Below, in pieces: positions 8,769 through 15,663 of a stretch of DNA of 20,876 nt. The translations under genes and the position numbers were made by a program. Origin of the DNA: an uncultured Pseudomonadota bacterium (GTDB taxonomy: Bacteria; Pseudomonadota; Gammaproteobacteria; Burkholderiales; SG8-41); contig CAMPGR010000058.1 of NCBI GenBank assembly GCA_946885605.1, positions 1 through 20,876 of the forward strand, written 5' to 3'. Below the pieces are notes generated by a model. The model ran no database searches and was not told the origin of the DNA. It saw only the letters and a list, made by a program, of their open reading frames with translations. Every line of letters begins with the position of its first letter. Positions within the stretch are counted from its first letter, which is position 1.

Positions 8769-8882
8769 GCAAGCGGGTGTTTGGCTTCAAGTTTTTCGCA
8801 GCACCGTCGGGCCGTTTGCGATCCTTGAAACTCAAACAAGTTGCGGGCTCCAGGACCCGCTTTTTCAGCGAAGGTAGGAAAT

Positions 8883-9089
8883 ATGGCAACAGGTACGGTG
8901 AAATGGTTCAACGACGCAAAAGGCTACGGCTTCATCACGCCGGATGACGGAAGCGAGGATCTCTTCGCGCACTTCTCGGCCATCCAGATGGGCGGGTTCA
9001 AGACGCTCAAGGAAGGCCAGAAAGTGTCTTTCGAAGTCACTCAGGGCCCCAAGGGCAAGCAGGCGTCGAACATCCAGGCCGTTTCCTGA
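8883..9089 (+). CDS. Cold-shock domain protein (CspA/CspD family)
   Basis: A 68-residue single OB-fold protein. It has [16 protein letters not shown] (RNP1) and DLFAHFSAI (RNP2), followed by [15 protein letters not shown] and [11 protein letters not shown]. It binds single-stranded RNA or DNA and should melt RNA secondary structure or act as a growth-phase regulator. I chose the ATG at 8883 over an in-frame upstream start at 8841 because an AGGA site lies just before it and the family starts with Met-(Ala)-Thr-Gly-Thr-Val-Lys-Trp. Its position divergent to clpS matches cspD of E. coli, but the sequence alone does not decide between paralogues. Confidence 0.96.
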   Translation: MATGTVKWFNDAKGYGFITPDDGSEDLFAHFSAIQMGGFKTLKEGQKVSFEVTQGPKGKQASNIQAVS

Positions 9090-9120
9090 GCGCGTGCCGG
9101 GTCGCCCGGTGAGCGCAATC

Positions 9121-9176
9121 CCCAAGAATTAGCAAGCCCACGCACCCCACAGGATCGCGTGGGCTTCGTTCTTGGG
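9121..9176. terminator. Nested inverted repeat between convergent genes (probable terminator structure)
   Basis: Inner stem AAGCCCACGC (9134-9143) pairs perfectly with GCGTGGGCTT (9157-9166). An outer stem CCCAAGAA (9121-9128) pairs with TTCTTGGG (9169-9176). It lies 32 bases after the cold-shock stop codon and about 50 bases past the end of the convergent minus-strand gene, so it could serve both. A clean T-tract is missing, so strength as an intrinsic terminator is uncertain. Confidence 0.6.
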
Positions 9177-9226
9177 CGTCCCTGTGCGGGTGCGGCGTGC
9201 TGCGCATCCGACCACAGAAGCGGGCC

Positions 9227-10600
9227 TCACGAGCCCCAAGGCCGGATCGCGTCTTTGAGCTTGTTGTAGCCCTCGATGTAGCGGGGACGCTTCCCGCTGT
9301 AGACGCGGTCAAAGGTGGCGAGCTGCTCGTCGAGCCACTTGTGGAGCCTGGTGTTGGCGGGGTTGGCCGCTTTGTACGCCTCGTTGATCAGCACGAAATG
9401 AATCCTCGGATCGTACGGCTGCTTCTCGCCGCCCACCGTCTCGTCCCCCGCCAGCAGTCGCGCCAGCATCGCATCGGCTGAGCCGAGCGTCTGCTCGAAG
9501 ATCGGCTCGCCCTGCATGCGGTACATCACGCTCGTCATGTCCTTCCCGTTGGTCATGGTGAAGCCCATCTCGCGCCAGACCTTGTGGATGTCCGCGCCGG
9601 ACTTGACATGGTCGAGCACCGTCTGCCCCCAGCCGCGGAAGACGTCCGCCGCATCGGCCATGAGGTCAGTCAGCCGGTCGCCGTCGAGGTCGGTCGCGTA
9701 GACGATGACGTTGCGCTGCTGATACAAGTCGTGCAGCAGAATGCCGAAGTTGGTGTCCGAGATGTGTTCGTGGATTTCCCCGCCCCAGTTCTCCATGCCG
9801 GCTTTGAAATCCTTCGGCAGAAGCGCCACGATCGCATCCACGTTGTCCTTGTGCTCCGCGTACGCGTCCACGGCATAGCGGCGCTTGAGCTGGAACTTCG
9901 TGCCCTGTAGCAGCCAGCGCAGGATCCCCGCGTTCACCGCATCTTCCTGTGCCTGCGTGGGTTTCGTGGCGACCCGACCGATCTGCCCGGTTTCGTGCAC
10001 CATCTTCAGAAACAGCCGGACGGCGTACGCCATCCGGACGCCCGGAGTGTTCATCTCCGAATGGATGTTGCCGGTATCGCGGTCGACGCGGAATTTCTTC
10101 CCGTCCTGGGAGTACGGCAGACCCGGCATGAAGCGCACGCTCGTCACCGTCCCATAGGGGCGGACGTTACAGTAGACGCCCGCGTGGGTGCGCAGCGGCG
10201 CGTTGGCCGACTTGCCAAGCACCACGACCTTCTTCCCGTTCTCGTTCACCAGCGCATCGCCGGCGGTGGACCACTTGATCGCGGTGTACTCGAGCTTTCC
10301 GAACCACTCCAGCGATTTCAACCGGGTATCGTGCCGGAACTGCGCCATCATCGGCACGCCGAGGAACGGCAGGCCCAGCACATCGAGCGCCATGAGCGTT
10401 CCGTTCAGGGCAAACTTGTCCGTAAAGGCGTGGGCGACCGGCTTCACGTCGCCGGAGGTGTTTCCGCCCTCCCAGATGACGGCATCGGAAATCCCGCGGG
10501 GCTGGACCTTCGAACGCTTGTAAATGCTGTCCAGCAGCTTGAAGAGATCTCCGCTCTCTTCCTCCTGTGCGATCTTGAGCAGATCGACTCGATCGGTCAT
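9227..10600 (-). CDS. Conserved-looking hypothetical protein, 457 residues, family not recognised
   Basis: An apparently intact cytoplasmic protein with no signal peptide or membrane segment and a good GGGAG ribosome site before the ATG at 10600. Composition and codon use match the neighbours and the hydrophobic/charged pattern looks like a globular enzyme, so I believe it is real. Visible landmarks are AVIWEGGNTSGDVKPVAHAF (about 41-60), NAPLRTHAGVYCNVRPYGTV (about 134-153), HSEMNTPGVRMAYAVRLFLK (about 181-200), WGGEIHEHISDTNFGILLHD (about 273-292) and VIYATDLDGDRLTDL-like VYATDLDGDRL (about 301-311). I do not recognise a Walker, Rossmann or metalloprotease signature. It is monocistronic and divergent from the small exported-protein genes. 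In other betaproteobacteria icd is common near csp-clpS, but this is not isocitrate dehydrogenase. Confidence 0.8.
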   Translation of the reverse strand: MTDRVDLLKIAQEEESGDLFKLLDSIYKRSKVQPRGISDAVIWEGGNTSGDVKPVAHAFTDKFALNGTLMALDVLGLPFLGVPMMAQFRHDTRLKSLEWFGKLEYTAIKWSTAGDALVNENGKKVVVLGKSANAPLRTHAGVYCNVRPYGTVTSVRFMPGLPYSQDGKKFRVDRDTGNIHSEMNTPGVRMAYAVRLFLKMVHETGQIGRVATKPTQAQEDAVNAGILRWLLQGTKFQLKRRYAVDAYAEHKDNVDAIVALLPKDFKAGMENWGGEIHEHISDTNFGILLHDLYQQRNVIVYATDLDGDRLTDLMADAADVFRGWGQTVLDHVKSGADIHKVWREMGFTMTNGKDMTSVMYRMQGEPIFEQTLGSADAMLARLLAGDETVGGEKQPYDPRIHFVLINEAYKAANPANTRLHKWLDEQLATFDRVYSGKRPRYIEGYNKLKDAIRPWGS

Positions 10601-11044
10601 GGCGCGCGCTCCCTCTGAAATGGGTAATCGGTGATCTGGCGGTTCAAGTGATCGTTGCGGCGGCGGTGTCTCGCATGCCGCCTGTGGACTGCTTGATCCT
10701 GCCCGGCGCCGGCACGCTGCGCGTTGGAGGCGCGGCCGGCCTGAAAGGAGCGAAGTATAGCAGAGGAAGCTTGCTCATTCGGGCACCCGAGACGCGTATC
10801 GGGTGCGCCCATGCAGGGCGGATTTCGGCCACCACAATGTGGATTGCAGCCGCTGGCGGCATGGTGGGCTTAGGGCACCCTGGCGGCCCGATTCAATAGC
10901 TTGTTTGCGCGCGCCTTTCCCGTTGCGGGGCGCCGCGCCGGCCGTCTACGCCGGAGAGGCGTGTCAACCGATGCGCGGCCTCTTCCGTTATTGGCTCTGA
11001 CCGATCACAACCGGTCACATCATTTAACCTCAAGAGGAAGAAAC
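10601..11044. other. 444-base intergenic region with divergent regulatory potential
   Basis: No gene here can be supported. A plus-strand open frame at 10648-10899 has no ribosome site and no recognisable fold. AGTATA at 10754-10759 reads TATACT on the minus strand and could be a -10 box for the 457-residue gene, but I see no matching -35 box. GACCG and CGGTC flank an 8-base spacer shortly before the small exported-protein gene, and CAAGAGGAAGAAAC supplies its ribosome site. Confidence 0.5.
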
Positions 11045-11197
11045 ATGAGCAAGCTGCTATCCGCGCTGTTGGCCGCCGTTTTTGCTGCGGTGACGATCAC
11101 CCCGGTGGCCTTCGCGGCCGAGAAGAAGGACGAGAAGAAGGAGCAAACCAAGAAAGACGGCAAGAAGAAAGCCGAGAAGAAGGAAGACAAGAAGTAA
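11045..11197 (+). CDS. Small exported Lys/Glu-rich protein, copy 1 (50 residues)
   Basis: Encodes a clear signal peptide (MSKLLSALLAAVFAAV..., cleavage expected after AFA at residues 22-24) followed by a 26-residue tail made almost entirely of Lys, Glu and Asp with a few Thr, Gln, Ala and Gly (AEKKDEKKEQTKKDGK...). The mature peptide should be highly charged and disordered, in the periplasm or outside. The AGAGGAAG ribosome site lies 6 bases before the ATG, and a strong terminator follows. It is paralogous to the next gene (shared leader pattern and AEKKDEKK start of the mature part). Function unknown; cation or polyanion binding is a guess. The longer frame from 10901 lacks a ribosome site. 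Confidence 0.85.
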   Translation: MSKLLSALLAAVFAAVTITPVAFAAEKKDEKKEQTKKDGKKKAEKKEDKK

Positions 11198-11213
11198 TTC
11201 CGGTTTCGCTCGG

Positions 11214-11246
11214 AAAAAGGCAGGGCTCGGTCCCTGCCTTTTTTTT
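11214..11246 (+). terminator. Rho-independent terminator after small exported protein 1
   Basis: AAAAAGGCAGGG pairs with CCCTGCCTTTTT around a 6-base loop (CTCGGT) and is followed by T residues up to 11246. It starts 16 bases after the stop codon. Confidence 0.95.
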
Positions 11247-11364
11247 GCCTCCTCAAATTGCCAATGTCATTTTTTTCGGATAGGCTACCGCTGCTCTAAA
11301 GAGCTTGCGGCGCGGGGTAGGCGCCGCAAAAATTTCAATCACCCACTTCCAGGGAGGAAGTACC

Positions 11365-11505
11365 ATGAAGAAGTTGCTGGCCGCGCTCGTCGCGGGTGCG
11401 TTTGCTGTGACCTCGGCTTCGGCAGTCATCGCGGCCGAGAAGAAAGACGAGAAGAAAACGGAGAAGAAGGCCGATAAGAAAGATAAGAAGGACAAGAAGA
11501 AATAA
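11365..11505 (+). CDS. Small exported Lys/Glu/Asp-rich protein, copy 2 (46 residues)
   Basis: A signal peptide MKKLLAALVAGAFAVTSASAVIA followed by AEKKDEKKTEKKADKKDKK and a short Lys run. It has the same architecture as the gene 170 bases upstream: hydrophobic leader, Ala-x-Ala-type cleavage, then AEKKDEKK and a Lys-rich polyampholyte tail. An excellent AGGGAGGA ribosome site (11351-11358) precedes the ATG at 11365, and a terminator follows directly. Each copy having its own terminator suggests two separate transcripts that can be expressed at different levels. Function unknown. Confidence 0.88.
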   Translation: MKKLLAALVAGAFAVTSASAVIAAEKKDEKKTEKKADKKDKKDKKK

Positions 11506-11527
11506 CAACAATTTCGATGCATCGCTG

Positions 11528-11554
11528 AGGGCAGGCACCAGCCTGCCCTTTTTT
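11528..11554 (+). terminator. Rho-independent terminator after small exported protein 2
   Basis: AGGGCAGGC and GCCTGCCCT form a perfect stem around an ACCA tetraloop, followed by a run of T residues. It separates the small-protein gene from nudJ. Confidence 0.95.
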
Positions 11555-11600
11555 GTTTCCGCGCTGCGGGATGCCCGGTGCCCTGCGCTAAAATGGCGCA

Positions 11601-12062
11601 ATGGACACCGATATGCAGGTATGGAAGCCGACCGTTACCGTGGCGGCGATTGTGGAACGCGATGGCAGGTTCCTGCTGGTCGAAGAGCAGAGCGCGCGCG
11701 GCGCGGTGTACAACCAGCCGGCCGGTCATCTCGAGCCCGGGGAGTCTCTGCTCGAGGGCGCGGCGCGTGAAGCGCTGGAGGAAACCGGATATTCGATGGC
11801 GCCCACGGCGCTGCTCGGCGTCTACCACCTCCACGACCCTCGCACCGATGTGACCTATCTGCGCTTTGCCTTCGTCGCCCGGATCGTGGCGCACCACGCG
11901 GAGCGCAAGCTCGACGAGGGCATCATTGGCTGTGCATGGATGACGTTGGAAGAAATCCGCGGCACCCGTGAAAGGCATCGCTCGCCGCTCGTCTCGCGGT
12001 GTGTCGAGGACTACGTCGCAGGCAAACGCTATCCCCTGGACGTCCTCGTCCGGCACGGGTAG
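11601..12062 (+). CDS. nudJ: NUDIX hydrolase, NudJ-like phosphatase
   Basis: A 153-residue NUDIX protein. The NUDIX box [23 protein letters not shown] (about residues 43-65) fits G-x5-E-x7-R-E-x-x-E-E-x-G-U completely, so the Mg2+-binding glutamates are present. NQPAGHLE before the box and [24 protein letters not shown] at the C-terminus match the E. coli NudJ (YmfB) pattern, an enzyme acting on thiamin pyrophosphates and nucleoside di/triphosphates. It sits 5 bases before mnmA, the same neighbour as in E. coli. The start is uncertain: the Met at 11613 is an alternative, and neither has a strong ribosome site. Confidence 0.92.
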   Translation: MDTDMQVWKPTVTVAAIVERDGRFLLVEEQSARGAVYNQPAGHLEPGESLLEGAAREALEETGYSMAPTALLGVYHLHDPRTDVTYLRFAFVARIVAHHAERKLDEGIIGCAWMTLEEIRGTRERHRSPLVSRCVEDYVAGKRYPLDVLVRHG

Positions 12063-12067
12063 GAAGC

Positions 12068-13219
12068 ATGGGCAAGCAGCACGTCGTCGTCGGCATGTCG
12101 GGCGGTGTGGACTCGTCCGTTGCGGCGCTCCTCCTCAAGCAGCAGGGGTTCGAAGTGACCGGGCTCTTCATGAAGAACTGGGAGGACGACGACACCGACG
12201 AGTATTGCTCCTCGCGCGAGGATCTCGTGGACGCCGTGTCCGTCGCCGACCGCATCGGCATCGACATCGACACGGTCAATTTCTCTGCCGAATACAAGGA
12301 ACGGGTGTTCAGCGAATTCCTGCGTGAGTATCGCGCAGGACGCACGCCGAACCCCGATGTGCTGTGCAACGCGGAGATCAAGTTCCGAGCCTTTCTCGAC
12401 CACGCGCTCGCGCTCGGCGCGGACCACATCGCAACCGGGCACTACGCCCGCATCCGGGAAGTGGAGGGTGGGTATCAGCTGCTGAAAGCCGAGGACGGCA
12501 CCAAGGACCAGAGCTACTTCCTCTACCGGCTGAACCAGGCGCAGCTCGCGAAGACGCTGTTCCCGCTTGGCCGGCTCTACAAGAGGGAGGTGCGCGACAT
12601 CGCGCGGCGCGAAGGCTTGGCCGTCCACGACAAGAAGGATTCGACCGGGATCTGCTTCATCGGCGAGCGGCCGTTCCGCGAGTTTCTGAACCGCTACCTC
12701 CCCGCCAACCCCGGCGAGATCTGCACGCCGCAGGGCGATGTGGTCGGCCGCCATCTGGGGCTCATGTACTACACGATGGGCCAGCGTCAGGGGCTCGGTA
12801 TCGGCGGGCGGCGCGAAGGGGATGGGGACGCGTGGTACGTCGCGGGCAAGGACCTCGCGCGCAACCGTCTGATCGTCGTGCAGGGCCACGAGCATGCCGC
12901 GCTTCTCTCCGAACGGCTCACCGCGACCGACCTCCACTGGATCAGTGGAGAAGCGCCGCACTGCGACTGGGTCTATGCCGCGAAGACGCGTTACCGTCAA
13001 AAGGACGCGCCCTGCACGCTCACCCGCGTCGACGCCGAGCACTGCACCATCGAGTTCGCCGAACCGCAGTGGGCCGTGACGCCCGGACAGTCGGTCGTCG
13101 TGTACGAAAGCCAGGTCTGTCTCGGCGGCGGCATCATCGAACGCGGCGAGCCGATGAGCGCAACGGGCAAGTCCACCGAACAAACCGCATGTCCGCCTGA
13201 CACCATCGAATCCAGATGA
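12068..13219 (+). CDS. mnmA: tRNA-specific 2-thiouridylase MnmA
   Basis: A 383-residue enzyme that adds sulfur to U34 of tRNA Lys, Glu and Gln. The PP-loop GMSGGVDSS (about residues 9-17) binds [15 protein letters not shown] contains the first catalytic Cys and [16 protein letters not shown] the second, persulfide-receiving Cys. The C-terminal beta-barrel ends near [19 protein letters not shown]-type landmarks such as [28 protein letters not shown] and [15 protein letters not shown] are all in place. The ATG at 12068 follows a GGAAG site that overlaps the nudJ stop codon, so the two genes are coupled. A longer frame from 11999 adds unrelated residues overlapping nudJ and is rejected. Confidence 0.97.
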   Translation: MGKQHVVVGMSGGVDSSVAALLLKQQGFEVTGLFMKNWEDDDTDEYCSSREDLVDAVSVADRIGIDIDTVNFSAEYKERVFSEFLREYRAGRTPNPDVLCNAEIKFRAFLDHALALGADHIATGHYARIREVEGGYQLLKAEDGTKDQSYFLYRLNQAQLAKTLFPLGRLYKREVRDIARREGLAVHDKKDSTGICFIGERPFREFLNRYLPANPGEICTPQGDVVGRHLGLMYYTMGQRQGLGIGGRREGDGDAWYVAGKDLARNRLIVVQGHEHAALLSERLTATDLHWISGEAPHCDWVYAAKTRYRQKDAPCTLTRVDAEHCTIEFAEPQWAVTPGQSVVVYESQVCLGGGIIERGEPMSATGKSTEQTACPPDTIESR

Positions 13220-13290
13220 TGAAAGCGGCCTTGACGGCATTTCGATCTGCGGGGTAGCCTCCTCGCCTCCAACCTGAAGGAAATCATCCC

Positions 13291-14064
13291 ATGGACGCGG
13301 TAGCGGAAAAATTCGTCCTCTTCACCCAGCCCGGGTGAAGCTCCTGCCTCAGAGCGAAAGAGTTTCTTTCGAAAAAAGGCATCGACTTCGAGGTCGTCGA
13401 TGTGTTGAACGACCCGGGCGGGCGGGAGCGTCTCACGCAGCTCGGCATTCGCAAGATACCTGCCGTCGCAAAGGGCAAGGAATACGTCTTCGGCCAGAAT
13501 CTGGAGGACGTCGCCCAGTTCGTCGGCCTGTCGGGAACCGGCCACAAGCCGCTGCCGCCCGCGGAGCTCGTCAGACGATGGATCATCGTGCTGCGCGCCG
13601 CGCAGCGCTACATACGCCAGATCCCCGATGATCGCCTCGCGGAACGCGTCATCCCGAACCGCGACCGTCCGATACGGCTCCTGGCGCATCACGTGTTCCG
13701 CATCGGGGAAGCGTTCGTGGAGACGATGACCGAAGGCAAGGAATACGCGGAGTATCACGCGCAGCAGCCGCCCGCCGAAGGCACCATGCTGAACGGCGGG
13801 GAAATCGTCGAATACGGCGATCGCGTGATTCAGCGCATCGAAGAATGGTGGCGCACTTCGAAAGGCGCCGCGCCGCAGCAGCCGGTGAAAACCTACTACG
13901 GCGATCAGCCGCTGCACGAATTGCTCGAGCGCTCCACGTGGCACTCGGCGCAGCACGGGCGGCAGCTGATGGCGCTGCTCGAACGTTTCGGCATCGAGCC
14001 CGACGCGCCGCTCACGCCCGGCGAGCTTGCCGGCCTGCCCCTGCCCGAGCGGCTTTGGGAATAG
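13291..14064 (+). CDS. Selenoprotein: glutaredoxin-like domain (Sec-Ser-Ser-Cys) fused to a DinB-like domain
   Basis: Read through the in-frame TGA at 13336-13338, this is one 257-residue protein. Residues 1-75 form a glutaredoxin-like domain: KFVLFTQPG, then Sec16-Ser-Ser-Cys19, helix LRAKEFLSKKG, strand IDFEVVDVLN, and IRKIPAVAKG holding the cis-Pro loop. The TGA occupies exactly the N-terminal redox position, where homologous folds carry Cys. Residues about 90-250 look like a DinB four-helix bundle with candidate metal ligands in LLAHHVFRIGEAF and STWHSAQHGRQLMALL. AAGGAA before the ATG at 13291 gives a ribosome site. A SECIS-like hairpin follows the TGA, and selA, selB and selC lie downstream. 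Standard calling would give only 13402-14064 from a GTG, without the active site. A thiol-selenol reductase or transferase role is inferred. Confidence 0.9.
13336..13338 (+). other. In-frame TGA selenocysteine codon
   Basis: Codon 16 of the glutaredoxin-DinB gene. The frame is open on both sides (45 bases before, more than 720 after), and both sides translate to one continuous thioredoxin-fold start. The codon falls at the first position of the CxxC-type motif, giving UxxC, the commonest selenoprotein redox arrangement. The local presence of selA, selB and tRNA-Sec supports decoding as Sec and argues against a nonsense mutation. Confidence 0.9.
13346..13380 (+). promoter_or_regulatory. Bacterial SECIS element candidate
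   Basis: A perfect 7-bp upper stem CGAAAGA (13355-13361) / TCTTTCG (13365-13371) closes a GTT apical loop. A lower stem GCCT (13346-13349) / AGGC (13377-13380) is joined by a symmetric 5x5 internal loop. The loop starts with G, 23 bases after the TGA. That agrees with the bacterial SECIS pattern: a small loop with G in its first two positions, about 16-37 bases from the UGA. It would bind the C-terminal winged helices of SelB. The hairpin lies in the coding sequence of the first helix after the redox motif. Confidence 0.8.
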
Positions 14065-14081
14065 GCCGGCGGCTTCTTTTC

Positions 14082-14114
14082 AAAAAGCCGCGATGCGTCG
14101 CGGCTTTTTGTTTT
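14082..14114 (+). terminator. Rho-independent terminator after the selenoprotein gene
   Basis: AAAAAGCCGCGA pairs perfectly (12 bp) with TCGCGGCTTTTT around a TGCG tetraloop, and further T residues follow. It begins 18 bases after the TAG stop, so the selenoprotein gene is transcriptionally separated from selA. Confidence 0.95.
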
Positions 14115-14225
14115 CCCGCCGCCGCTTGAGCTAAACTTAAGCCTCCGGACCATTTTCGACCTCGGCATGTTTCCTCGCCATCTCGCGCGGCGCAGTATGC
14201 GCTACCCTCTGCTCGGGCCGCCGCC

Positions 14226-15650
14226 ATGCTGAATTCGGCGCCAGCCGCGCGTCGCGCGCTGCCCTCGGTCGATCGCCTGCTCAACGCTGAACCGATCGCC
14301 GCGCTCGTTTCCCGATACGGTCGTCCGCTTGTCGTAGAAACCGTGCGCCGGCTGCTGGAGGCGCACCGCTCCGTGCTCGCGTCGGACGATGGCGCGAGGC
14401 CGTTCGACGAGTCCGCTTTCGCCACGGCGTGCAGCGCGGACCTTGCATCGCAGGCCGAGCCGTCGCTGCGCAGGGTCTTCAATCTGACCGGCACGGTGCT
14501 CCATACGAATCTCGGCCGGGCACCGATGCCGCAAAGCGCTGTGCGCGCGGTCGCCGAAGCCATGACGCATGCCGTCAATCTCGAGTTCGATCTGGCCGGC
14601 GGCGCACGCGGGGAGCGCGACGCGCATGTCGAACGCCGGCTCATGCGGCTCACGGGTGCGGAAGCGGCGCTCGTGGTCAATAACAATGCCGCCGCGGTGT
14701 ACCTCGTTCTCAATACGCTCGCGACGCGTAAGGAAGTGCTCGTTTCGCGCGGCGAGCTGATCGAAATCGGTGGCTCCTTCCGCATGCCCGATATCATGGC
14801 GCGTTCCGGCTGCAAGCTCGTCGAAGTCGGAACGACGAACCGCACGCATCCCGGCGATTTCGCCGCGGCGATCTCGCCACGCACCGCTGCCATCATGAAG
14901 GTCCACACCAGCAACTATTCGATCCAGGGGTTCACGGCGGCCGTGCCCGAGCAAGAGCTTGCGAGAATCGCGCACGACAACGACCTGCCCTTCATCGTGG
15001 ACCTCGGAAGCGGGATGCTCCTGGATCTCGACCGCTATGGACTGCCGCACGAGCCCACCCCGCGCGAGACGCTCGCCAGCGGCGCGGACCTCGTCACGTT
15101 CAGCGGCGACAAGCTGCTGGGCGGCCCGCAGGCGGGAATGATCGTAGGCAGGAAGGATCTCGTCACGCGCCTCAGGAAGAACCCGCTCAAGCGCGCGTTG
15201 CGGGTCGACAAGATGACGCTCGCCGCACTCGAAGCGGTGCTGCGCCTTTATATGGATCCGGATCGGGTTGCCTCGGAGCTGCCTACACTCAGGTGGCTGC
15301 TGCGGCCGCTTGCCGATATCGAGGCGCAGGCCGAGCGCCTGCTGCCGCACGTGGCGGCGGCCGTGAAGGGCGCGGCCGAGGTATCGGTCGTCTCCTGTGC
15401 GAGCCAGATCGGCAGCGGTTCACTGCCCGTCGATTCTCTGCCGAGCGCGGGCATCGCGATCGCAGGCGGCAAGCGCCGCGGCTCGCTGGCGGAAAGGACC
15501 GCAGCCGCATTCCGTGCGTTGCCGATTCCGGTGGTCGGCCGCATCAAGGACGGCGCCTACCTCATGGATCTGCGCTGCCTCGACGACGAAGCCGCATTCG
15601 TCGCCCAGCTCGGGGCTCTCAAGCTCGCGGCTGCCGGCGAGCACAAGTGA
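14226..15650 (+). CDS. selA: L-seryl-tRNA(Sec) selenium transferase SelA
   Basis: A 474-residue PLP enzyme that converts Ser-tRNA(Sec) to Sec-tRNA(Sec) using selenophosphate. The N-terminal region [22 protein letters not shown] is the tRNA-binding start of the family. [54 protein letters not shown] and [15 protein letters not shown] are all characteristic; Lys296 in SGDK is the PLP-binding lysine (Lys295 in E. coli). Length is close to the usual 463 or so. The ATG at 14226 lacks a strong ribosome site. selB follows 13 bases downstream. The 110-base upstream gap holds an imperfect palindrome near 14124-14142 and a TTGAGC at 14126 that could be a -35 box, with no convincing -10. Confidence 0.97.
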   Translation: MLNSAPAARRALPSVDRLLNAEPIAALVSRYGRPLVVETVRRLLEAHRSVLASDDGARPFDESAFATACSADLASQAEPSLRRVFNLTGTVLHTNLGRAPMPQSAVRAVAEAMTHAVNLEFDLAGGARGERDAHVERRLMRLTGAEAALVVNNNAAAVYLVLNTLATRKEVLVSRGELIEIGGSFRMPDIMARSGCKLVEVGTTNRTHPGDFAAAISPRTAAIMKVHTSNYSIQGFTAAVPEQELARIAHDNDLPFIVDLGSGMLLDLDRYGLPHEPTPRETLASGADLVTFSGDKLLGGPQAGMIVGRKDLVTRLRKNPLKRALRVDKMTLAALEAVLRLYMDPDRVASELPTLRWLLRPLADIEAQAERLLPHVAAAVKGAAEVSVVSCASQIGSGSLPVDSLPSAGIAIAGGKRRGSLAERTAAAFRALPIPVVGRIKDGAYLMDLRCLDDEAAFVAQLGALKLAAAGEHK

Positions 15651-15663
15651 AAGGGATTGCGCG

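Noticed and set aside
10648..10899. 83-residue open frame in the long intergenic region
   Set aside because: No ribosome site, no recognisable motif and low-complexity Gly/Ala composition.
13291..13338. Nonsense-mutated pseudogene instead of a selenoprotein
   Set aside because: The TGA sits precisely at the catalytic position with a SECIS-like hairpin after it. The rest of the frame is intact and the Sec decoding genes are adjacent.
12997..13956. 319-residue open frame opposite mnmA and the selenoprotein gene
   Set aside because: Spans two well-supported plus-strand genes and shows no recognisable fold.
13402..14064. The selenoprotein gene starting at a GTG downstream of the TGA
   Set aside because: This start lies in the middle of a beta strand of the glutaredoxin fold, has no ribosome site and drops the redox motif. 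The Sec reading from 13291 explains the sequence better.
14116..14225. selA promoter from TTGAGC at 14126
   Set aside because: No acceptable -10 box at 16-18 bases, so I did not list it as a promoter.
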